A DNA stretch of 64,000 nucleotides from Haliclystus octoradiatus (Eukaryota; Cnidaria; Staurozoa; Stauromedusae; Haliclystidae), in assembly GCA_916610825.1 (NCBI GenBank), contig OU744452.1:12504110-12568109 (forward strand). The letters are read 5' to 3'. Of this stretch, positions 55,701-64,000 are shown one piece after another (within the stretch, counting starts at the first letter, position 1; each line of letters starts with the position of its first letter). Made by a program: the position numbers and the translations under genes. A model generated the notes under the pieces. The model had not been told where the DNA came from, ran no database searches, and worked only from the letters and a program-made list of their open reading frames with translations.

Positions 55701-58700
55701 TACATTAATTTAAAGGTGAAATTTGGACGTTTAAATAATATGATGACCTATGCATGAAATATCAGGGTATCTACAGACTACAGATTCATTGATTATGTGG
55801 AAGAAAGGGGGCGGTCGTTCAAGGAGGTGGTCACTACATAGGTAATTTGGTATACCATTAAGCTACTTACTGTTGCTCTCCATCACTTTCTAATTCAGAT
55901 TCAGAACTTGACATACAGAATTCTTCAAGATCACATGTATCTACTCCCACATGTACAAGATTAATTGAATCGCCAGGCTAAAACGAATACCATAGAAATA
56001 AAAAATGAAGAACCATATGCGCTGGGTCTGACAGAAGAAAGTGTGAATCCTGAAATCGTAGATTCTGGAAGGTTAGAGTAAATTCAGAAGAAAATTAATA
56101 CTTTTAATGATTTATTGGTCAAACTTCAACAACAAAAAATCAGAAGAAAATGTTAAAATACATCTAGGATTCTGGATTAGATTGGATTCAGGTCGGGTTC
56201 TAGGCACCTTTAGCTACACATGTCTAATGACAAATAATTAATGGAGGAGATTGGCATAAATGCACAGTGTCTGACAAAAGGTTTAGCCTTCTGCACTCTG
56301 AGAACATTTTCAGTATTTTATTTTTTGTTGATGTTTGACTTATAAATCAGAAATTTTTTGAAAATTAACCAATTTTCTTCTGAATTTGCTCTAGCCTTCC
56401 GGGATCAAGCACTGCAGGATCCAAAATCCCCATTTTAGTCAGACCCTGAATGTAATGTAGATTTTACTACAGACGGAATATTCCATATACACAGCATTTT
56501 TCAACGTAAGTTGCTGCTTTTTGGGTTGCTTCGCTATGCATCCGTCAAATCGATTTTCATTAGGAATACATGCAGGGTGTTACAAAGGTTTTAGTCCTCC
56601 GGGAACCATGTTGCAAAATTGAAAACCATCAGGATGCAATTTAAAATCCTTCGTAAATCTGAAGAATGATACAGTTAAGCAGCCTGTATATGACAGCCAG
56701 CTACTAGAGGTAGATAAATTGACCACTATAGACAGGTGACCTTTATATACAGGTTTGATTTAATAGAAAATACTATTTTAGACATTGCAAAAGTGACCAC
56801 TATAGACAGGTGGGCGCTGTATAGAGGTGACCGTTATAACAGATTTGACTTACTTTGAAGCATGATGACATGAAATCCAAAAATTATAATTGAAAACCTT
56901 CTGATTTTGTGCTGGCCTTCCGGGAACCAGGATCACAGGATCCTGCACTTTGTGACAACCTGAGTACATGATGCAATAAGGTATTCCACATTTAAGGGGA
57001 TTGTGAAAAGCTAAGCATTCATATAGACTACTAGATCGATATTTGATGATTGTTGTTGGGTGAACTTTGTGATTCTCAGCTATACTCTATATGAAAATGG
57101 TTTAAGCATGAGTATCATACTTGCATCACTTTTCTGCACAATAAATATATTTGTATGCAATATTAACTATAACTTACTAGCGGTGGTGCAGGAGTAAGTG
57201 CGGAAAACGGAGGAGGAAGATTCATTTTATTCATCAAATGGAGAACCTATAAATAACATTAAACACAAAGACGTAATAGATTAGATATCGCGTATGAAGG
57301 AAAACAATCCAAATAATAGTATCATAGTTGGATATATTGATTAAAGGGCTATTTTTCAAGATTTAAACTAAAGGGTTACCACACACTTGCCATGATTGTA
57401 GGCCTAGTCATATTTATTACACTGTAAGGAATATTGGAAGACACAAGTGAAGTACAGTGAAACCTGTATATAACGGCCAGCTAAGAGAGGTAGATAAATT
57501 GACCACTATAGACAGGTGGCCTTTATATACAGGTTCAATTCAATAGAAAATACTATTTTAGACATTGCAAAAGTGTCCACTATAGACAGGTGGCCGCTGT
57601 ATAGAGGTGACCGTTATAACAGGTTTGACTGTATTGAAAGCTCGAGCCAGACCTAGAATTTCCAAGCACATGGACCAACCAATCAAATTGCAGACTTACG
57701 TTTGATTACAACGTCATATTTGAAAAGCAGTTTCATATGTTACAGTTGCACCTATTACTGGTCAGTAGCTAGCAAAAGAGATAGCATCAGAAGAAAAAAT
57801 AGGATTTTCCCCTATTGATTATTAGGGAAATGATTTTTATTTTTCGTAAATTCCTTTGTAAATGTTTTATAACTGTCCAGACAGACAAACCTTTATATGG
57901 TGGGTATACAGGGATGTGTTGACGTGACCCTGTCAATGCTACATGCACGGTCCGACAAAAGGTTCAGCCTTCATGAATTCTAAAGGCATTTCAACCGTTT
58001 TTTCCTAGTTTTTTTGTTGATGTTTGACCAATAAGTCATAAAAATATCATTTTTTTCTGAATTTGCTCCAGCAATCCGGAATCGAAGATTCCAGGATTCC
58101 TTTTTTGTCGGATCCTGGTTATAGAGTCTCTGAAAAAAGCTTGTATCATTCAATTTTGGGGGCTTTCCAAATATTAGGGGTATATAGCTAAATATTATTG
58201 AATATTTAGTTAATATGTTTTGATTATTTTATTTCATTATTGAAACTTACCTGTGTGTAGAACTTTGGAACAGAAGCCATTGCATTGGCAATATTTGTTA
58301 AAATTGTAACGGACGGTGGAGGATAGAAGTATCGTAAATGTTTTGGGAATTCATTCTGAACCCTGTAAGAAACAAATACAAAATTAGAAATAAGGATATT
58401 TATAGATTCAAATTTGTTACTAAATTAATTTATATATCTGCAGGTATTTTATTTAGTTCAAGTTAACAGGCTATCACAGAGATTAAACAGCAAAACTTAA
58501 ACCAGGAGAATAAAAATGGATTTGATCCTCAAAGACACACATACACATAAAATGTAACATTTCTTGGACATAATTGCCAAATATGTTAGGGGAGACCGGG
58601 GAGACTTGGACCAGTTTTCACATTTTTAATTATTAAAATTATTGTGGTTGTGCAAATGCAGCAAATTTTATATCATTTATTAGCCAACATGCTCAATTCA

Positions 58701-61700
58701 AAAGGGTAAGAATATCAATTACATAAATGTAGCAAATTTTCAAAGATTTAGTGCGGAAGACCGACCATTTTAGTGAGGAGACTTGGGACATGGTGGGGTG
58801 ACATGGATCATGCATATTTGATCAAAATTTCATTACATAACTGACAAATTAACTTTCCAGTATCAGACACTACAGCTGTTGCTTTGACTTAGGGAGTTCA
58901 TTTGATCAAAATTGAGCCAGCAAGAAGTAATTTTAGCATTAATAAAGAATATTATTTTTGACGCACCCGTCATCAGTCTAATTGTAATTGATTTAGCAAT
59001 TTTATCTCCACGAAGTATAAAAGTCAAATATAGTGCATATAAATGAAAACAAACTCATATCTCCACCAAATACGATTAGTTTCCTATTTGTCGTTGATGC
59101 TAAAACACGCTGTTCCATGTCTCCCCGTTTGACTTCCCAGTAAAAAATGAGGTGGCACTCCTCATCAACAGGAATGTATTCAAAAATTTTATATCAAAAT
59201 ATTCATCAAAGTGAATCCATTGCAATGGCACCATTCAAAATGGCAATTAAACACTTATTCTAAAATTAATTGAATCAAAAGAGAAACCGCAAAACGTATG
59301 ACGGTCATCAAAAGCTAGTACACTAAAATTTGTTGACAATTAATTATTGTTGCTTATTGTAATTTAGGGAAACAACATGAAATGAAGTGATATACAACAT
59401 ATTAGAAGATAATTTACATGGGTAATCAGGAACGCCCTTGTCCCACGTCTCCCTAGGTCCAAGTCACCCCGGTCTCCCCTACTCATTGACTTCATTTAAA
59501 TTCATGAATTGTTAGCCTGCGTGCAGACTAAAACCTATCTTGGCGAAAGTATTAAGTCTGCGCACTGCTCAGAAAAAGCCGTTACGCTGACACTGCGCTA
59601 GACTTGAGTCGCCTTATGAAAACTTTGATTTCTGGTCTCAGTTTTGTGTTTGTCGAATGATTACACATCATGTCGCTATGAGCTGTGGCATGAAAAACAA
59701 CAGCCAATGTACTGAGAAGCTGGCTATATTGACCGATATTTTGTTTCATATTCAAACATGCTGTCCAAGCAATAGGGCAACACTTGAACTAACATTTAAA
59801 CATTTATCATTGCAATGTTAAATTGATTGAAAACCAACAAATACGGCAGCAACATTTAGTAGCTCATGCCTTCACGGTTTGATTTCCAGTGCGTTTGTTG
59901 TCAAAACCATGCAAAAACAAACGATCCAAATCATGTGAACAGACAGTGCAATTTAGCTTGAGTCATCTATTTGGGTAATGCGGGGTTATTATCACGTGAT
60001 AATATAGACGCATTTTGATTGGGCCAAAAGTTTTCTCAATGCTGGTGCTGTGTCAGCAAAATGGCTTTTTCTGAGCAGTGCGCAGACTTTACACTTTCGC
60101 CAACATAGGTTTTAGTCTGTATGCAGGCTATGAGCTGTCCATTGTGGGACTTTAACTGTAACATTTCACAACCATTCAACCTGTTTTTAGCCAAATCAAC
60201 TGTGATAAAACAGAAGGAAGAGTAAAATAGGATCTTGGAAAAAAAGAGATAATCACCCAAGTTTAATTGCTATTTCATTGTTGTTTGGATTGAATTCATC
60301 GTCAACAATCTTTAATTTCTTTTTACTGTTTCCTAAATTTGATGATTTATTGAGTACCACCCTAGAACGTTGCAAATGAAAATAGATAAATTAATAACTG
60401 AACATCATACATAAAAAGTGTAGATTGATCATATAATGAATACAGTATCCTTATTACAGACAGGTATGTAAAAAGTAGTAACAATGGATATTGATCAAGG
60501 GAAGAAGAAAAACGGGAATATAATTGAATCAGGCTGAATGACAAGAGTTGGCTTGATTTGCCAAATTGCAAGCATTTCATGTACAAAACAGATAAATTTA
60601 TCTTTGCATGTATTCAAATGTATTGAAATGTTCATCGGAAACTGTTTTTAAACGTTGTTGATTGATATGTGTATAAACAACATATCGTTTTTTGTGCTTG
60701 TCAGTGCGTTGATGTAGGTGTCGGTGAGTGAGACTGACACAATTCGTCTCACTTAGATCACACTGACAACTATAGACAACTTCGATCTATATAGACTACT
60801 GACATCAAACCATGAAAAAAGTGTGATATTTCATGCCATTTTCATGCTATTTTCAAGGCATTTTCACATTTTGATATCGTGAATATGGATGTTTTCGTGG
60901 CTTAAAAATTGTGACGATCACGTTTTACATTTTCATGGTGTTTTCATAACACCTTCATGCCATTTTCATGGTTTTGGTGTTGAAGATCGATTCATTTTAC
61001 TTTTATCGCTCACTTTTACCACTCAATGCATTTACGTAACCTAGAAACATATTAATATGACTTTTTATTGTGTGGATAATGTCTAAATAAAGTGTAAACA
61101 TATTAACCTGCTTTCTTCTCTGTTAGCTCTTTCTATAATATCTTCTGATGCATATTCAGCAGCTAACCGTTTGCCAAACAATTCAAGTTGGTGAAGTTTT
61201 GATAACGCCTAAGAAAAAATAAAATGTAAAAATAAACATTGCTATATAATATGACATGCAAATCTATATGTCAAGTCACATGGAGTAGATATAGTTAGTC
61301 TAGAGATCGGTAGCTAAAATATTACGCGTTATGAGGTAGGTATATTCTGATATTATTGTAAATTGCACGCTATAAGGTTATTGTTATTTAACCCCTTTGA
61401 GATTTCACAGAACATTTTTGAAGAGTTTGTGAGCATTCACAAAAATTAAGTACCAAAATAAATAGTTTATAAATGGTGCATTGTTCAGCAAACCTATTAC
61501 ATAGGTATTAATAGTATATCGAGGAGTAGTCTGGTGTCTAGTTATCAAACTCTAATAAACAGCTCATATACAGTTTAGAAATAAAATAAGTTCAAGGAAT
61601 GTGTTTGAAGACTTTGGGACTGCTTACAGAATTATCTATGAAGTGTGCACAAACTGTGCTTGAATTGCTTATGAAAAGAGTGCCATATCATTTTTATATT

Positions 61701-62410
61701 TAGGCATAATTACTTGACAGGATTTATGTGTAAGTGAAGCAATAATTCAGTATCCATGGCAGTCTGTTGGTCGGTATTAGTTCATAGTCAACATTAATCC
61801 TTTCTGGTGTCACACGCTAGTTTGTTGGGACTAAAATTCTATCAGATGTTTTCTTCAACATGTGTTTCATTCGACCCTAGTCCGTTTAGCAACCTGTTTG
61901 GAAGTTAGGGTGATACAACCCGGTCGTGTTTATCTACTACTATAGAACCAAGGCTCTCGTAACCATAGCGCAGTAGCTACGATGGAGAATGGGTAACTCA
62001 AATGTTCTAGTTTGATTACTCTTCAAAGAATTATTTATTTTAATTTATTAATTCATCAATTGCGTTTCTTAACAAACTGCAAGGCTGGAAATGGTTGTTA
62101 TACTCATGCGTTTCCAAAGAGCGATGTGATCCATGAAACAGTAAAGAGAGGCCCTGATGCCTTGATGGGATCCATGTTGACAACGAACTAATGCTGACCC
62201 AGTCTGATTCATTAAATTTAGTCAATTAGCATTATTGAGTACCTATACCCCCTATACCTGATAGTAGTGAGCTCAACATTAGAATTCCGTAAGAAAAACT
62301 ACTTCCTATAGCTATTATATAAAAGTACAGGATCAAATGCAAAATATTCTAATTTGACCTACCCTTTGTGCTGCCTCTTCAGTTTCAAACTTTGCTAAAA
62401 CACTATTACC
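46675..62410 (-). CDS. RNPC3: U11/U12 snRNP 65K protein RNPC3, 11 exons visible (5' end missing)
   Basis: Exons in transcript order: 62410-62363, 61208-61108, 60361-60257, 58362-58251, 57246-57178, 55977-55871, 55294-54783, 49315-49221, 48758-48697, 47769-47637, 46707-46675. They join in frame to 458 aa plus TGA. Order of parts: second half of RRM1 (VLAKFETEEAAQRALSKLHQ); the family-specific block FPKHLRYFYPPPSVTILTN, NAMASVPKFYTQ, LHLMNKMNLPPPF; an acidic linker; a Lys/Arg-rich segment (KADRIHGGSKRSR); RRM2 with RNP2 LYIKNL and RNP1 MKGQAFVSF; and the tail SFARSARPKE. The 65K protein bridges the U11 and U12 snRNPs of the minor spliceosome, and its C-terminal RRM binds U12 snRNA. About 60 N-terminal residues are absent. 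I found no matching exon up to 64000, so they probably lie beyond the window. The last intron is minor-type. Confidence 0.93.
46708..47636 (-). other. U12-type GT-AG intron (last intron of RNPC3)
   Basis: On the minus strand the exon ends CCTATGATAGTT and the intron starts GTATCCTTTC, a canonical minor donor. Near the other end is TGCCTTGAC, close to the U12 branch consensus, with the branch A at 46722, 14 nt before the AG at 46708-46709. No strong polypyrimidine tract or major-type donor competes. The joined frame gives KPMIV then SFARSARPKE, matching the conserved PMVVQFARSARPK region of the family. Confidence 0.88.
48050..48160. repeat. 110-bp direct repeat, copy 1
   Basis: It starts TAATTAGATAACCATATGTC and runs to AACACAATGCCTGTC. 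Only two or three differences were counted against 48420-48530, which lies 370 bp away in the same RNPC3 intron. Confidence 0.85.
48420..48530. repeat. 110-bp direct repeat, copy 2
   Basis: This is the partner of 48050-48160. The close match suggests a recent local duplication. Confidence 0.85.
48790..48990 (-). mobile_element. tRNA-derived SINE, family S2
   Basis: The minus strand starts near CACTGGTAGGTCAGTGGCAG (A-box-like) and has GGGTTTCGATTCC (B-box-like) about 45 bases on. The tail includes GTGCACTAACGTTTG and ACAAGCACTTGTTAT. The tail is shared with 25437-25510, which lacks the tRNA-like head. Confidence 0.7.
50822..51006 (-). mobile_element. Family B element, inverted
   Basis: Its termini are AGGGTCCGACAAAAGT and TTTGTTTGTCAGACCCT. 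It is in the large RNPC3 intron. Confidence 0.75.
51727..51955. mobile_element. MITE-like element with G-run/CCCGGG termini, inverted copy
   Basis: It starts CCGGGGGAGGGG and ends AAGTCCCCCGGG. Interior phrases such as TTTTACGAGTAAAAC and GGCACGTCCCCGTACAGCC mirror the copy at 7627-7900 in the opposite orientation. Confidence 0.65.
54190..54226. repeat. ATGT-type microsatellite
   Basis: Repeated ATGT/GTAT units are broken once by CACATC. Confidence 0.7.
54783..55294 (-). CDS. RNPC3 large linker exon
   Basis: This 512-nt exon encodes LTTDKPHAPVTHKQRD, a basic segment, TSTSRIEFKL, an acidic DDSDEETD stretch and LSELRRNRLSCE. It corresponds to the poorly conserved linker between the two RRMs, where vertebrate proteins have RIEFHIS and SRRELEKGR. 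The open frame continues past both splice sites, but the flanking exons fit only with the boundaries given. Confidence 0.88.
56023..56180 (-). mobile_element. Family B element, partial
   Basis: The left end GGGTCTGACAGAAGAAAG and the interior are present. The right terminus is lost near GGATTCTGGATT. Confidence 0.6.
56265..56448 (+). mobile_element. Family B element
   Basis: Its termini are AGTGTCTGACAAAAGG and TTTTAGTCAGACCCTG. It follows the partial copy at 56023 in the opposite orientation. Confidence 0.7.
56574..56965. mobile_element. Family C element split by a family A insertion
   Basis: The left end is CAGGGTGTTACAAAGG and the right end CACTTTGTGACAACCTG, which are imperfect inverted repeats. 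CCGGGAACCA occurs near both ends. Removing the family A copy at 56670-56852 leaves about 210 bp. A possible relative with GGGTGTCACAAAGG lies at about 40065. Confidence 0.65.
56670..56852 (+). mobile_element. Family A MITE nested in another element
   Basis: It has slightly degraded termini (TACAGTTAAGC ... TTTGACTTA) but a full internal structure. It interrupts a second element whose ends are at about 56574 and 56965. Confidence 0.8.
57453..57633 (+). mobile_element. Family A MITE, full-length
   Basis: Near-identical in layout to 23473-23653, with TACAGTGAAACCTG and CAGGTTTGACTGTA termini. It lies in an RNPC3 intron. Confidence 0.85.
57948..58118 (+). mobile_element. Family B element
   Basis: Its termini are CGGTCCGACAAAAGG and TTTTTTGTCGGATCCTG, with the interior typical of the family. 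Confidence 0.75.
58589..59479. mobile_element. 891-bp inverted-repeat element with TA flanks
   Basis: The 24-bp termini GGGGAGACCGGGG(A/T)GACTT and inward differ at one base and are flanked by TA on both sides. GGAGACTTGGGACATGG recurs inside, near the left end. I saw no transposase. It lies in an RNPC3 intron. Confidence 0.8.
59515..60128. mobile_element. 614-bp element with terminal inverted repeats of about 65 bp
   Basis: The left arm GCCTGCGTGCAGACTAAAAC through CTGAGCAGTGCGCAG-type sequence is repeated in reverse at the right end with few mismatches. It is flanked by TA. A related fragment (GCATGCAAACTAAATCCTAT) is at 26959-27009. Confidence 0.8.
60790..60990. repeat. Stretch rich in TTTTCATG repeats
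   Basis: TTTTCATG, CCATTTTCATG and close variants recur many times between two inverted CCATGAAAA / TTTTCATGG ends. It may be a degraded inverted-repeat element. Confidence 0.4.
61845..62140 (+). mobile_element. Second copy of the tRNA-like-containing element
   Basis: This copy shares with the reverse complement of 9655-10101 the motifs TCAACATGTGTTTCA, GACCCTAGTCCG, GTAACTCAAATGTTCTAGTT and CATGCGTTTCCAAA. It lies in an RNPC3 intron. Confidence 0.7.
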
Positions 62411-62846
62411 CTATAAAAGAAGAAAATCCATGCAAATTCACAAAGGTTGATGCAACATCTTTAAAGCAATGCACAAGGCTTACATTACAATCCAGAAGTA
62501 ATGAACATTTGAGTAACTATTTTAGACAGCAATGTCCAATCAAATCAAATCTTTATATGAAGGCGGTAAGAGCAAAATTTAAGCAACTCAACCACTTCAC
62601 TGAATTACCAACTCAATGATTTTATCTACAATTTTAGGCTTGATATTGAAGAATATTTCATGGCATTCTACAGAATATTTTGCAACTTAAATATCAAGCT
62701 GTGAAACTAGTGTAACGCAACATTAATTAAGTTAGTGTACAGTTGAGTTCCTAATTCGATTCAATGCTCCATACATTTCAGAGCATGCATGATCATTTGG
62801 CCCAACACATGCAGAAATAATATTGTACAGCTCTGTTATACACTTA

Positions 62847-62998
62847 TACAGTCAAACATGTTATAATGGTCACCTCTATATAGTGACCACATGTCTACAG
62901 TGGTTACCCCATTACCTAAAATAGTGTTTGCTATTGAGTCAATCCTGTATATAAAGACCACTTGCATATAGTGGTCAATTTATTCACCTCTCAAAGCT
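62847..62998 (-). mobile_element. Family A MITE, 3'-truncated
   Basis: It starts TACAGTCAAACATGTTATA and carries the usual interior, but it loses the second terminus after CCTCTCAAAGCTGAATCC. Confidence 0.75.
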
Positions 62999-63528
62999 GA
63001 ATCCTACAAAATCCTACAAGCTTAATTAATTGATCGGCTGTATGAAAAAAACAGAAATCAAACGAGGAAGCATAAGCGACAAAGCATCCAATGGGCTAGT
63101 AGAAGTAGACGAAGCAGTAAGTAGACTTAGTAGAGTAAGTAGTAGATTTAAATACACTTATAGTAGACACCCCCAAGATGAACAACACTTTTCTTGATAT
63201 TGTCGTCCCTGCAGCTGCAATTTCTATCGATAAATGGCTGTAAAAAATGGATTTCTTGCTATTTTCTTCAAAACTATTGCTGAAACGACGGGTTTTGGAA
63301 CTCCTGAAGTCAAATTCGATCAGTTGCTAAACCCGCCCCCAACGTTTATTGGTGCTGCCGCCATCGAGATTTCGTTGAGATTAACATTATTTGCAGACTG
63401 CTGATACTGGCTTAAATAGAGTCTAAAAGCAACTGTTACAATTCACTTCAATTTTTTATCAATAACAGAATTCAGCATTTTCTATTGTTATCATATAATT
63501 TTGATGGGAAAATTAGGGTTATAAAATA

Positions 63529-63770
63529 TTGGCGGAAAATATCCGGCACCTGGCTGAGAAATTTTCCGAATGCAGAGTGGATTCTATAGTGGAATCAACG
63601 CATTTGGAACGCCGGATATTTACGCCAAAATTACGCCACGTCAAGTCAGTATCCAAGAATACGCCCAAAAGCCCAAATTTAGTTGAAAACTATAGAAAAT
63701 TATTAAATTTCCACGCCAAAGAAATCAAATTGGCGTAAAATCAACTCAGTTCTACGCCGGATATATCCGG
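63529..63770. repeat. Palindrome-rich segment with TACGCC/GGCGTA motifs
   Basis: The segment begins GGCGGAAAATATCCGGC, ends CGCCGGATATATCCGGCG, and has several TTACGCC and GGCGTAA words between. It may be a small inverted-repeat element. An open 69-codon frame crosses it but has no recognised relatives. Confidence 0.5.
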
Positions 63771-63828
63771 CGTAACATACATGGATTCCTCTATGGACGG
63801 TGTCGTCAACATGCGTGCCTGCGTGCCT

Positions 63829-63978
63829 CATTGTTTATTTTTCAGAAACTTTACGTAATTCAGCCTCCTTTGAAGTCTGTTTCTCGCGCCTGTTATCACG
63901 CCACTCGGTCGCGAATTCTATTGTCTTCTCAAAGTTTCTCCTTGTATTATTGTCTCGCACGAAAAAATCGATGTAATC
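63829..63978 (-). CDS. Possible terminal exon of an unrecognised gene
   Basis: On the minus strand an acceptor (TTGATATTACAG) is followed by a frame open to TAA, about 48 codons long. It is charged and helix-like (FFVRDNNTRRNFEKTIEFA, then TEWRDNRREKQTSKEAELRK). GC content is higher than around it, which supports coding. I do not recognise the family. A donor-like GTAAAG just before the stop could mean the exon ends earlier. The opposite strand is also open over this stretch, so the strand is not certain. If the first RNPC3 exon lies beyond the window, this exon may sit within RNPC3 intron 1. Confidence 0.4.
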
Positions 63979-64000
63979 TGTAATATCAAATAACATATCT

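Larger units (their letters stand above)
62411..63828. other. Region upstream of the first visible RNPC3 exon
   Basis: This stretch holds a truncated family A copy and the palindrome-rich segment at 63529-63770. Two short, protein-like plus-strand frames (63042-63188 and 63234-63422) have no recognised family. I looked on both strands for the missing first half of RRM1 and did not find it. Confidence 0.45.

Overview
The window is nuclear DNA from an intron-rich, AT-rich animal genome. The evidence is spliceosomal introns of about 0.1 to 5 kb with clean donor and acceptor sites, metazoan gene families, AATAAA signals, and a dense scatter of short inverted-repeat (MITE-like) elements and tRNA-derived SINEs. 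The repeat style and gene set suit a marine invertebrate, but I cannot name the species. No CRISPR array, operon, virus or toxin gene was recognised.

Layout. (1) 192-4706 (+): a six-exon SR splicing factor of the SRSF10/SRSF12 class. (2) 5720-6607 (+): an intronless RTF2 gene (replication termination factor 2). (3) 8863-39673 (+): a prominin (CD133 family) five-transmembrane glycoprotein in at least 23 constitutive coding exons plus two alternative, in-frame terminal exons. (4) 43652-44959 (-): an intronless reading frame for a FAXC (failed axon connections)-like protein with a metaxin/GST fold core. (5) 46675-62410 (-): eleven exons of RNPC3, the U11/U12-65K protein of the minor spliceosome. 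The first half of its first RRM was not found and probably lies beyond the window edge. (6) 63829-63978 (-): a possible terminal exon of an unrecognised gene.

The most interesting biology is minor (U12-type) splicing. Intron 2 of the SRSF10-like gene has AT-AC ends, the donor ATATCCTTT, and the branch site TTCTTAAC 12-13 nt before the terminal AC. The last intron of RNPC3 starts GTATCCTTT and has the branch-like TGCCTTGAC 14 nt before its AG. So one locus carries an SR factor whose mRNA needs the minor spliceosome and a minor-spliceosome protein whose own last coding intron looks minor-type. Reading into the unspliced RNPC3 intron replaces the last ten residues of the second RRM. That makes a feedback loop plausible, but it is untested.

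Introns and intergenic stretches are mostly repeats: (A) TA-flanked MITEs of about 180 bp with CAGT(G/C)AAACCTG termini; (B) elements of about 175 bp with GTCCGACAAAAG termini; (D) elements of about 150 bp with CAGACATGAGAATT termini; (E) elements with AACCCGCTTA termini; several larger inverted-repeat elements (9655-10101, 18717-19339, 58589-59479, 59515-60128); and at least two tRNA-derived SINE families. Long stretches with no recognised gene are listed separately.
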